Shown here: positions 11,803 through 21,200 of the stretch, piece after piece | How the letters are laid out: each line of letters begins with the position of its first letter | Numbering within the stretch: position 1 is the stretch's first letter | Assembly (NCBI GenBank): GCA_021464525.1 | Contig: JADRCO010000866.1 | Location: forward strand, 1 to 25,208 | Reading direction: 5' to 3' | DNA length: 25,208 nucleotides | DNA from: Rhizophagus sp. LPA8_4_AMF | Taxonomy: Eukaryota; Glomeromycota; Glomeromycetes; Glomerales; Glomeraceae | The notes under the pieces: generated by a model | Told to the model about the DNA's origin: nothing | The model's database searches: none | Seen by the model: only the letters and a program-made list of their open reading frames with translations | Position numbers and translations under genes: made by a program

Positions 11803-11958
11803 ACCGATTAAAAGTTGAGATAAAAACAAATTTTAATTTTTCAAACCCTTGTTCCGTATGCATTTCAACCATGAAAAAAATCAGAAAAATATTTTCTAGA
11901 AAGAAAGGTTCGGCTTTGTCCAAGAACTTTCAATCATTTTGTACTGATATTCTGCTAA
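11787..11958 (+). pseudogene. Fragment of a coding region interrupted by a repeat element
   Basis: A plus-strand frame reads through basic, protein-like sequence (KKIRKIFSRKKGSALSKNFQ) and then enters the inverted-repeat element at 11959. On the far side of that element another open stretch (12223-12379) has the look of coding sequence. The two may be parts of one gene split by the insertion, but I cannot prove they are contiguous. No family recognised. Confidence 0.3.
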
Positions 11959-12222
11959 TTACAGCATGGAATCGAATTCATGAATTCCGGTTTAAATTCT
12001 GATTTTCCAAATTCCGAATTGAATTTTTGTAACCAAATGAGTGATTTATTGGGTTTGAAAAAATAGCCGGATTTAAATTCGAATTTGGCCAAAATTAAGC
12101 CATAGTGCCAGCCAGAGTTAGCCAATTCGGATTCAAATTCAGTTTTTTCAATATTCGAATTGGATTTAGGATAATCAAACCAAATTCTGAATTGGGTTTT
12201 TCAATTTGATTCCATGCCCTAA
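11959..12222. mobile_element. 264-bp MITE-like element with about 15-bp terminal inverted repeats
   Basis: The left end reads TTACAGCATGGAATC and the reverse complement of the right end reads TTAGGGCATGGAATC, two mismatches in 15. The inside is built from AATTC/GAATT-rich strings in both orientations (for example GAATTCATGAATTC and AAATTCGAATTTGGCC), so much of it can fold on itself. No coding capacity. A convincing target-site duplication is not visible, so superfamily is open and the ends could be off by a few bases. Confidence 0.6.
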
Positions 12223-12379
12223 GTCTATCATTATTACTCCAGCAAGCAAGACTGTTAATACTGAAGACACTTCAGCTGTTAATATTGAAAGTACTTTAGC
12301 TGAAAATGCTGAAGGTACTTCAGCTCAAATCATTGAGGAATTAGACTCCCTTCATCTTGAAACTCCACCTGAACTGTGA
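12223..12379 (+). pseudogene. Coding relic with three 24-bp tandem repeats
   Basis: An open frame ending in TGA at 12377-12379 encodes SIITPASKTVN followed by three 8-residue repeats of the form (V/E)N-x-E-x-T-x-A, at 12254-12277, 12278-12301 and 12302-12325, then an acidic tail EELDSLHLETPPEL. The repeats differ by synonymous and conservative changes, suggesting past protein-level selection. No start codon remains. No family recognised. Confidence 0.4.
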
Positions 12380-12488
12380 ATTCCCTTCGTGTGTATGAAA
12401 AAAATACTACAACCAAAATTTTGTATATTTTTTATTCTATTGCTTAATTAACTAACATCTTTATAAATTGTATGGAAAGTAATTTTAG

Positions 12489-12561
12489 GTGGCCTACTTT
12501 TATGTTCCAAAATACCAGCTTCTGGACTTTCACTGATATTGATGAAACTGAAGATGATTAA
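12489..12561 (+). pseudogene. Possible terminal exon of a decayed gene
   Basis: After a TTTTAG acceptor at 12488 an open frame reads WPTFMFQNTSFW... and ends DIDETEDD followed by TAA (12559-12561). Aromatic-rich then acidic composition looks coding rather than random AT-rich sequence. Which upstream exon it belonged to is uncertain. Confidence 0.3.
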
Positions 12562-12571
12562 GAATACATGC

Positions 12572-12835
12572 TCAATTCCATTTATTTTTTATGATAGTTT
12601 TGACAAAGGATTATTTGATGAACATAAACAGAACTGGATGCTAGTATATAATAAGTAGAGTGTAATTGAATATAAAGAAAAGAAGTCAGATCAGCAACAG
12701 TTACATAAAATGCCTGATGCCCTTTTACTTCCAGTAAATTCATTACTTTGTGAAGAATTTATTAATCCTAAAATTCCTGCAGCAAGAGCGGTACTTTCCC
12801 AGCATTCTGTTAACAGAGGAGAATATATGGTTTGA
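12572..12835 (+). pseudogene. Coding relic of unrecognised protein with internal stop
   Basis: One frame from 12572 to a TGA at 12833-12835 is open except for TAG at about 12656. It reads FDKGLFDEHKQNW before the stop, then VIEYKEKKSDQQQLHKMPDA and PKIPAARAVLSQHSVNRGEY after it. The even, charged composition differs from the surrounding AT-rich noise. About 175 bp further on, near 13012-13050, another frame reads LQAVLDTGVLKSILPF, reminiscent of the D-T-G core of retroviral-type aspartic proteases. That resemblance is weak. Confidence 0.4.
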
Positions 12836-13170
12836 TGCATTTAAACTTACACTTTTTTTGATTTGTATAATTATCATTGCTTTACTATTTAGTTTTTTAT
12901 TAATAACAAATAATATTAATAAAGATTTAAGTTCAAATCAAAAGAGATGAAAATGAAAATACAAATTTTATAACTCTTATCAATTTCATGACACAAACAT
13001 AAAAATAAACTTTACAAGCAGTTCTAGATACAGGTGTTTTAAAATCAATACTACCATTTGTTTCTCTATAATTCATATGCAGGAATAATCTATACAGTGT
13101 TTCAATCAGTGATCATAAATATAGTAAATTATTGGGAATTTTATTTTTTGCTTGTCACATTTAAAATATC

Positions 13171-13660
13171 ATGAAAATGGTAACCAATCAGAAGTATTTA
13201 TCTGATAGCATACCTAGTGAGCAGGAAGTTATCAAATACACAGGGAAATTAGCCCAGATATTCAGACTTAATAAGCAAAATGCAGAGATATATAGTGCAC
13301 TTTTTGGTGGAAATAGGGTATTAAAGAAACAATTGGAAGATTATCATTCCTAATATAATACTTTAGAAAGAAGAGCAAAAAGATTGAAAAGTAATGTAGA
13401 ATTCTTAAAAATTGAATTAAAAAATCTGGATGAATGTGTGAATAGGAAAACTGTGATTGATTTAATATATGAAATAGTTCTCTCACCAAATATCAAAAAA
13501 TGTAAAGGTTTCTCCTATTCATCTGGAATTGATATAGACATTAGTATAAATTACATTAGTGAAAAAATCTTAAAGGGGAATAAGGGTCTCTTTATTCATC
13601 TGAGTCTTCTGAAAATTCTGGTTCAGTTGAGATAATTGAGGTAAGAAAAAAAAGGCTGTT
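13171..13660 (+). pseudogene. Broken coiled-coil protein gene
   Basis: Starting at ATG 13171 the frame runs through EQEVIKYTGKLAQIFRLN and VLKKQLEDYHS to a TAA at 13351-13353, then continues in the same frame as YNTLERRAKRLKSNVEFLK and RKTVIDLIYEIVLSPNIKK. Past about 13575 the sensible reading moves one frame over to a Ser/Glu-rich end (SSESSENSGSVEIIEV). Heptad-like spacing over the middle suggests a coiled coil. One in-frame stop and one frameshift make this a pseudogene. It is probably a member of a repeated, transposon-associated gene family, which I cannot name. Confidence 0.5.
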
Positions 13661-14439
13661 CTTCATAAGCAATAAAGGAAGCATGATCAAAAAAAGTTAA
13701 GTAGATGGTAGTTTGAAGTAATGAACTATATTTTTTGATTGAAAGATATTTTAACCATATAAAAATGCATACATTAAATCTTCTTAAGCTTCTTTTCCTT
13801 AAACTAATACCATTTATTCTAAAGTATCTTCCAGCACAGAATCTAAAAAATTCTTGCAATATAAATAATATGTAGAAAAGCAAGGCAAATTCCTCCTTTG
13901 ATCAAAGATTTTTAGGTTAACTAGTTTTCAATTTTTTTTAAGAAAAAGGTTTTATATTTTTTCAAATCTAGTGAAAAAATTGGGATTATTACTTGAAAAT
14001 AAGTTTAAAGTATTTATGATGGTTTACAAATATTTGCGTTAGATGAAATAGTAAAAAGGCTTAGTTCAGAACAGTGATTACCAGCTCAGCTAATTTATTA
14101 TTTTTGATTAAAAATACAGCATATATTATTTATAGCATATACAAGTATTTTTTATATAGTAGAAGTATTAGAATAAATTTTACTTTGCTTATTAATAGAT
14201 AAATCCCTTTATTTCACTTTATTTATTTGCTGATTTTGGTATAGATACAGTACTCCTATTCTATGGAAATGTGTTAAACTAAAGAAGAGTAACATACAAA
14301 AAATTTTTATGAAAATAATATATGAAAAGTAAAAGTCAGTTTATTGCTTAAACGTAACTTATTTAAAAATTCTATACTATTTACTTTCAGATAAAAAATT
14401 CAAAGGTATTGTATATCTGTTTTCAAATATAGTTTAATT
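13661..14439. other. AT-rich spacer, no supported gene
   Basis: Only short frames without recognisable motifs. Some stretches may belong to decayed genes on either side. I see no repeat ends here. Confidence 0.5.
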
Positions 14440-14753
14440 AAATTTGTTTTTAGTGCGAAATTTAGTGATAAAACATTAAATCAAATAGTAAAATTATATT
14501 CCAATCTGAAGTAGTATCTTAACTTGTGAAAAGATAAATTGATAACTGATAAAAATCTATATATAATTGCAAATTTATGCCATAAATTGGAATATTTGAA
14601 TATTTCTTATACAAAGAATTTTCTGAAATAGCAATTTATAATGTTATTCATTCTTATTTAAGGTTTAAAGAACTTAATATTAGTGATTGTAATATTATCT
14701 ATAAAACTATTAGAGAAATTAAATTATATCTCAATTTAAAAAATTTAGAATAA
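14440..14753 (+). pseudogene. Amn1-type leucine-rich-repeat relic (F-box/LRR-like)
   Basis: A single frame from about 14440 reads FSDKTLNQIVKLYSNLK, stop, YLNL, stop, then DKLITDKNLYIIANLCHK, LEYLNISYTKN; after a 1-nt frameshift near 14620 it goes on as FSEIAIYNVIHSYLRFKELNISDCN and KTIREIKLYLNLKNLE to TAA at 14751-14753. The pattern of D-x-x-L-x-x-I followed by L-x-x-L-N-I-S-x-C/Y about every 25-28 residues is that of cysteine-type LRRs in F-box/Amn1 proteins. Two in-frame stops plus the frameshift show decay. No F-box start is visible upstream. Confidence 0.65.
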
Positions 14754-14973
14754 ATTTTTAACCAGTTGGTTAATACTTAACAGACCAGAAGTTGGTAATC
14801 AACTATTGCATCAACCCAGAGTGGTGATCATACAAAGCACTTTTGGTTCAGTTCAGAAGATTATTTTTGCTGGATTATATCACATATACTCTATATAAAC
14901 CAGTACTAGTTGGATTTTTAACAATTATTTTATGCAATTATTAAGGATAGACCTTCAGAAATAATGGTAGTCT

Positions 14974-15225
14974 CTATTCAGTAAAATAAAACCTTTTACC
15001 CCTATTGATATTAACATATCTAAACCATTTTTTAAGAGAACGTCTAAACTTTTGAAGATATGTTTTTGCATTTTTATCAGCTTCTTCTGCTATTTCTTGA
15101 TGAGTATAACTGTCAATACCCAATACCAAGTTTTTTCTGAATTAAACTTATATTCTCTTTTAAGTATAAAAGTAAATAATATATTTCCTCAAGTATTACT
15201 TCAACAAGAACTTGTATATTTTGAC
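14974..15225 (-). pseudogene. Minus-strand coding relic abutting the fold-back element
   Basis: Reading on the minus strand from the edge of the fold-back element: one frame gives VLVEVILEEIYYLLLYLKEN and IQKKLGIGY followed by a stop. A shift of one frame near 15117 then gives HQEIAEEADKNAKTYLQK and FRRSLKKWFRYVNINRGKRF, ending at TAG (14976-14974). Beyond the element the same frame is open for about 17 more codons (NPILTILHQN), so the element appears to have landed inside this sequence. No family recognised; a DNA-binding helix region is possible. Confidence 0.45.
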
Positions 15226-15627
15226 TAAAGCTCTGAACGGGTCAGTTCAGTTCCATTTTTCAGTTCTTTTCTGATTGGTCAGAACCTGTTTTGTGCAATA
15301 ATTCACTATCCAGTGATCGTAAAAGGACAATCAATAGCTCGTTGGAATCCTCTAATTGAGACGGTTTGAATGATACCAAAATCATCTTTCTAGGATAGAT
15401 GGTGAGTTATTTTTTGAAAAATTGGCAAAACTAACTCATCACCTATTGATACTAGAAAAATAATTGTGGTATTATTCAAACCGTCTTGACAAAAAGATTC
15501 TAACAAACTATTAATTGTCTTTCTACGATTACTGAATGGTGAGTTATTGCGTAAAATGGGTTCTAACTAATCAGAAAAGAACTGAAAAATGAAACTGAAC
15601 TGACCTGTTTAGAGCTTTAATTTTGAT
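15218..15627. mobile_element. 394-bp fold-back MITE, hAT type, with 8-bp target-site duplication
   Basis: The element spans 15226-15619 and is nearly all inverted repeat: each arm is about 185 bp, beginning TAAAGCTCT, then GTCAGTTCAGTT and TTTTTCAGTTCTTTTCTGAT in both arms, and meeting around 15415-15435. Flanking octamers are ATTTTGAC (15218-15225) and ATTTTGAT (15620-15627), 7 of 8 identical. An 8-bp duplication and T-A-starting terminal repeats point to hAT mobilisation. It has no coding capacity. Arms differ at many positions, so it is not recent. Confidence 0.8.
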
Positions 15628-16317
15628 GCAATATAGTAAGGATAGGGTTATATATGAAGTCAAAATTAGGTTAATTTTAACTATCAAAATGGTTAAAAAT
15701 GGTTAAAATTAATTCAACTTTAGCAGGATTCCAAACATCTCTCATCTAATTCACAAATGATTAGCATGCGTTTACTATTAACTTTATGCATCTTTTTTTC
15801 ATAGTAATGCTACGCAAATTAAAATCTTAGTTCTAAAACTTGTATGATTTATATACATTATTTATAAATGCTAGTAATATTATTTAATTTATGTTGTTAT
15901 ATTAAATGCACAAAACTATTGTAAACTGATTCCTAATTTCTAAAATATGCATAAGTTCTAGTTTAAAATTTAAATGGAAACATGAAATATCTGAAACTGT
16001 TTCTATTTTAGAAGGAAAAAAGAGCAAACTGAAATATTAGTAACATTTCTAAAGAAAACAATAAAGAATATTCCATTGACCTGCATACCTTAATAGTTAG
16101 TTCCAAAAGTCCGATTATAAACATAATAAAAAGAAAAAAAAGAATGAGTGATTTCTTTAAAAAAAAATCAAAAATAACAAAAATCCCATTTTTTAGTCCC
16201 TTCTTACTTTAATTCCAGAAGTCTGATCTTAACTTTTATCCAGTAATCCTATAAAAAAAAAATAAAGATGTTAATAAAGTTTTTAAAGAAATAACGAAAA
16301 AAAATTCACTTACTGAC
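15628..16317. repeat. AT-rich spacer grading into the degenerate repeat array
   Basis: The left part has no supported gene and contains a short self-similar stretch at about 15670-15715 (GGTTAAAA and GGTTAATT strings). From about 16085, degenerate copies of a segment pairing a CCTTAATTC-like string with a TCCTATAAAAAAAA-like string appear at roughly 110-120 bp spacing, forerunners of the organised repeat that begins near 16318. Confidence 0.5.
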
Positions 16318-16488
16318 CATATACCTTAATTCTAAAGTTTGGCTGTATTGTTCGTCTGGCAGTCCTACTATAAAAAAAAGAAATAAGCTATTTTTTTTTT
16401 AATTTAAATAACAAGAACTCCTCTTTTCAGTCCCTCCTTTCCTCAATTCTAAATCTTTTTCCTGCAATCACCAATTTGAAATAAGATA

Positions 16489-16980
16489 CCGTTCCTAAAG
16501 AAATAAAGAAAAAGAAAAAAATTAATAAAAATAATAAAAAAAAAGAAAAAAAATGAAAATTAAAAATATACTAATCACACCGCTTGCTTTCTTAAAAACC
16601 ATAATTACCGTTCCAAAGAAAAGACCGTTCCTAAAGAAATAAGAAAAAGTAAGCAAAAGAAAAAACTTTAATAAAAATAATAAAAAATGAAAAAAAATGA
16701 AAATTAAAAAATATACTAACACCGCCTGCTTTCTTAAAAACCCGTAATTACCGTTCCAAAGAAAAGACCGTTCTTAAAGAATAAGAAAAAGTAAGTAAAA
16801 GAAAAAAATTAATAAAAACAATAAAAAAAGAAAAAAAATAAAATTAAAAAATATACTAATACCCCTTGCTTTTTTAAAAACCTGTAATTACTGTTCTAAA
16901 GAAAAGACCGTTCCTAAAGAAATAAGAAAAATAAGGTGAATAAAAAAAAAGAAAATCAAAAAAAAAAACAAAATATACTA
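16489..16980. repeat. Minisatellite array A, four units of about 140 bp
   Basis: Units start at CCGTT(C)CTAAAGAAATAAG near 16489, 16625, 16768 and 16908, spacing 136, 143 and 140 bp. Each contains an A-rich tract, AATATACTAA, then CCGCTTGCTTTCTTAAAAAC and GTAATTACCGTTC. Confidence 0.85.
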
Positions 16981-17159
16981 ACTAGAGTTCCTAACAGGTT
17001 AGGTCAGGTCAGGTTAAAATTTTAGGTTAATTTTAAAGTACTATTTATATAGTAATTCAAATTTTTACAATACCTTCAATTGTATTATTTATATTATGCA
17101 GGTCCATGCGAGTCAATGTGAGTCATTTCGGGTTGCATATTCAGAACTCTAATACTAAC
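16975..17159. mobile_element. 169-bp hAT-type MITE with perfect 8-bp target-site duplication
   Basis: The element is 16983-17151, with termini TAGAGTTC and GAACTCTA (8-bp perfect inverted repeats). It is flanked by ATACTAAC at 16975-16982 and again at 17152-17159. The matching place in copy B (around 18308-18320) reads AATATACTAATCTTTCACAC with no insert, an empty-site paralogue. Inside are AGGTC repeats (GGTTAGGTCAGGTCAGGTT). Non-coding; a hAT transposase must have moved it. Confidence 0.9.
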
Positions 17160-17835
17160 CTTTCGCACATTCATAGAAGTCCACTATAATTGCCATTCCA
17201 AAAGAACCATTCAGTCCGTTCATTTCTAAAAAAATAAAAATAAAATAAAAAAATTTCGGTTTAAAAACTAAAAAACTGAAAAAAATTTAGATTGATTATC
17301 AATTTATCAATCTAATATCCAACATCAATTTAAACGGTAAATTTTGGTTAAAAATTTGAAAAAAATAAATTAAAATAAAAAATTTTGGTTAAAAAAACTG
17401 AAAAAAATTAAATTAAAAAAAAGATCAGTAAGTATTTATCGATCTTAATATCAAAAAAAAACTGAAAAAAATAAACTTATATTATAAAAATTTTGGTATC
17501 TGGTATATAAACTCTACGCAAATGTAATATGTTAGTTATCCCAAAAATTGACCGATTTACGTAAACTCAATTTGTGAGTTTAAAAAGTAGTTTCATATAA
17601 ACTCTATGCAAACTTATATGTGAGTTATATCATAGATGTTCAGGATCCTTCATATACCTTAATTCTAAAGTTCAGCTGCATTATTCATCTGGTAGTCCTA
17701 CTATAAAAAAAAGAAATAAACTATTTTTTTTAACTTAAATAAAAAGAACTTCTCTTTCTGGTTCCTCCTTACCTCAATTCTAAATCTTTTTCCTACAATC
17801 ACCAATTTGAAATAAGATATCGTTCCTAAAGAAAA

Positions 17836-18310
17836 GATTGTTCCTAAAGAAATAAGAAAAAAAAATTAATAAAAATAAGAAAAAAAAATGAAAAAAAAAA
17901 TGAAAATTAAAATATACTAACCACACTGTTTGCTTTCTTAAAAACCTGTAATTACCGTTCCAAAGAAAAGATCGTTCCTAAAAAAATAAGAAAAAGCAAG
18001 CAAAAGAAAAAAAATTAATAAAAAAAAAAAATGAAAATTAAAAAATATACTAATCACACCGCTTGCTTTCTTAAAAACCCGTAATTATCATTCTAAAGAA
18101 AAGACCGTTTTTAAAGAAATAAAAAAAAGTAAGCAAAAGAAAAAATTTAATAAAAACAATAAAAAAAGAAAAAAACCAAAAATTAAAATATATATTAATA
18201 CTGCTTGCTTACTTAAAACCCATAATTACTATTTCAAAAAAAAGACCGTTCCTAAAGAAATAAGAAAAATAAGGTGAATAAAAAAAAATAAAATCAAAAA
18301 AAATAAAATA
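17836..18310. repeat. Minisatellite array B, four units of about 138 bp
   Basis: Counterpart of array A in the second copy: CGTTCCTAAAG-type unit starts near 17836, 17972, 18105 and 18246. Same unit order and the same CGCTTGCTTTCTTAAAAAC core as array A. Confidence 0.8.
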
Positions 18311-18761
18311 TACTAATCTTTCACACATTCATAAAAGTCTACCGACCATAATTACTATTCCAAAAGAACCATTCAGTCCGTTCATTTCTAAAGAAAACAT
18401 CTAAAATCAATTTAAATGGTAAATTTCAGTTAAAAAACTGAAATAAATAAATTAAAATAAAAAATTTCGGTTAAAAAAACTGAAAAAAAATAAATTAAAA
18501 AAAAGATCAGTAAGTATTTATCGATCTTAATATTAGAAAAAAATAAACTTATATTATAAAAATTTCGTTATATAAACTCTACGCAAATGTAATATGTTAG
18601 TTACTCCAAAAATTGATCAATCTATGCAAACTCAATTTGTGGGTTTAAAAAGTAGTTTCATATAAACTCTATGCAAACCCATATGTGAGTTATATCATAG
18701 ATATTTGGGGTTCTAGTTTTATTTTTCTACTGATACTTTAATATAAGAATAAGAATAAGCA

Positions 18762-19022
18762 ATTTATTATGGATTTAATGAAATAGCTAAAGAATTAATA
18801 GATTTAAACATATATTGGGTGTAATAAATTACATTTATACCTGAATTTAGTGCATTATCTTTAGTATATATATGGTTACCAGTATCTGATGTAGATGTTG
18901 AATATAGTTTTTCTAGTTATAAAAATATTTTATCAGATAAAAAATCATGCTTAAAGAAGAAAACATTCAGTTGCTTAATTTTCTTATTTAATTTAAGTAA
19001 TAATAATAGTTATGATCATTAG
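18762..19022 (+). pseudogene. hAT transposase C-terminal dimerisation domain relic
   Basis: One frame reads YYGFNEIAKELIDLNIYWV, two stops, then FIPEFSALSLVYIWLPVSDV, DVEYSFSSYKNILSDKKSCL and FSCLIFLFNLS, ending at TAG (19020-19022). The string S-D-V-D-V-E-Y-S-F-S-x-Y-K-x-I-L-S-D-K matches the conserved S-x-x-V-E-R-x-F-S core of the hAT C-terminal dimerisation region. The rest of the transposase is gone or unrecognisable, and two in-frame stops make it non-functional. It lies just outside the tandem duplication that carries a hAT-type MITE. Confidence 0.8.
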
Positions 19023-21200
19023 TTAAAATATATTAAATGTATTGATTTAGTAGATAAATAATAATTTGTTTGCATAACAAAATGTTAATTTGGCTGAAAT
19101 TAAAGTTAATTCCGGGCAGCATTAAAATCGTACCGAATCACATTTTTTACACCACACTTTTTAGAGTATTACAAGTATTACATCATGAAATCCTGGACAC
19201 CCTAATTGGTAATGATCAAAATAATAATGACAGCCAGAATCTATTACCTTTTTTTAGATATTTACAGGAATTATCGTAATTCTGGCTAAAAAACTGCTTA
19301 CAGCTAATAGTAGCCTCTACAATATACAACTGTCAAGTCATTTCCCGACTACTTAGAATTTCGAATATTTGGGATGTAATCAAAATAAGATTATTCACCA
19401 ATATTAAATTTATGATTGACAGGGATAGATTGAAGATTTAAGGTTTATAATGCAATTTTGAAGGGCATTAGTGAAATATATCATGAAATTATTAAAGCAT
19501 AATATATTAATGTATCTTTTAATTATATAGATGCGATCTAGGATCTAAAATTTATGTACAGTATGTATACTAGTGAATGTATATAAACAAATGAAAATTT
19601 TGGCATCTCAGATTTTTAATTGAAAATAAGTTAATGCATAAATAACAAAGCAATTTTGTTGCAAATTCTTTTTAGGCAGATATCAGGTCAAGTTTTGATC
19701 TCATATCTATTCAATCCTTATACTTGATCGCTTTAGTAATACATGATTATCATGACACCCTAAAATGAATTATCATGGGTTAGTATTGCAACACCAATTA
19801 TTTTTTTTGACAGAGTAAACCTTAGATTGATAAACTACCGAAATAATTTGTGGAATAAAATTAACTTTAAAAAAAAGATTAAGAATTTAAACGGGAAAAC
19901 GAACGTGATTATGAACAGGCACTCATATTAAGAATCAGTATTATATAAATTTGGGAAGTAATTGACATATTTGGTTGTACAACAATTTCGCAATGTTTGA
20001 CAAGAATCCCGAGTCAAGAACATTTGTCAAAAGAATTACACATAAAAATTTCATGTTACCAAAAAATGACTCCAATAAATTTATTGTTACAATAGTGAAA
20101 ATAGCGCGGTAACACGATTGAACAAAAAAGAAAAATTTATTTTTCTAAAATTAGTTTTTTTAAATGCACTCTTCATATGGTATTTTGAGCTTCAATTGTT
20201 CCTTAAGAATTCTTTCATAAACAAATTTATAAAAACTTTAAAATAAAAGGCGTATCATAATTAAAAGGTTACATTATAATAATTAAAATATCGAACTTAA
20301 TAGAAATACTTATTTTCTCAATGATAAAGCTTAAATATCAAAAAATTTGTTCATTTGATTGGCTATAAAATTCCAGTTTTAGTAAATAAACAAATAACTC
20401 CGGTTTCATTTCGTAACACGGCAATTTTTTATCGTTCCTGAAATTTTTTTATGTAAATCATGACGAAGATCCGCGCTTTTTTTATGTAAATCATTACAGA
20501 AGGGAATGAGCAATTTTTATCGGAGAAATAGATCATAACTAATTTTGTATTTCATACAACATTTAATAAATTTATTATTTGATGATTGGATATATAAAAA
20601 TAAATATTGAAATTGTTTGTTTATAACAAAAAATGTATCAGACACACAAGTTCCTTCTTGGCATTTAATATATGTAATATAACATGGATATATTTAGTAA
20701 CATAAATAAATAATATTTAGTTTATCGATCATCTCGGTAAAATTTCAATTTCCGTATCATGTGATACAGTAATAATATAAAAAAAAATTTTTTTTTTTTT
20801 CTTACATCAGTTTAGCCTTTATTATTATTATGTTATCAAATAAAGGTATATGGGTATGTAACACGAAAATTTCAGAAAGTATTTTCTACCGTAATTTATT
20901 CATAATATAAATAATATAAATAAGTTGCTTGATTTAAATCCCCCTCACCTTTTTTTAACGTTCATCATTTTTTTTTTTTAAAAAAATTTTTTTTTCGTTC
21001 TGATATTGTTCTTTAAAAAAAAAAAACTAAATAATTTATTTATTATAATAATAATAGTAACGATAATAATAATAAGAGAACTGAACGTTTATTATAGGAC
21101 CCAATCACACATATTTTTTACAAAGATTTATTAAATTTTGAACAAAGTTTTACGAATAAAAAAAAAAAAGCAAAGAAAAAAAAAAAATTATTTTTAAGTC
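19023..21200. other. Long intergenic region, no supported gene
   Basis: AT-rich. A 69-codon frame at 19070-19279 has no recognisable motif. A short imperfect tandem repeat lies at about 20421-20520, where TTTTTTTATGTAAATCAT occurs twice and GCAATTTT(T)TATCG twice. The last 450 bp before the next gene carry several long A and T runs (around 20780-20800, 20967-20997 and 21165-21190), presumably upstream region and 5' untranslated sequence of that gene. Confidence 0.5.

Larger units (their letters stand above)
16318..18714. repeat. Tandem duplication of a 1.1-1.3 kb A-rich composite repeat
   Basis: Copy A is 16318-17650 and copy B 17651-18714. Both begin CATATACCTTAATTCTAAAG, pass through AATCACCAATTTGAAATAAG, a four-unit minisatellite, the string CCATTCAGTCCGTTCATTTC, the string GATCAGTAAGTATTTATCGA and end in two TATAAACTCTA(C/T)GCAAA repeats before ATATCATAGAT. 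Copy A is longer because of the 169-bp MITE plus its duplication and about 85 bp of A-rich sequence missing from B. The strand shown is rich in A and poor in T over long stretches. No coding potential; the reading frames here are A-tract artefacts. Confidence 0.85.

Noticed and set aside
16522-16722. 66-codon minus-strand Phe/Leu-rich frame resembling a membrane protein
   Set aside because: Product of A-rich minisatellite repeats read on the other strand.
16318-18714. CRISPR-like array
   Set aside because: Units are about 140 bp, degenerate and contiguous without unique spacers, in a eukaryotic genome; minisatellite explains it.
19070-19279. 69-codon plus-strand frame downstream of the hAT relic
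   Set aside because: Not continuous with the transposase frame and no recognisable domain.
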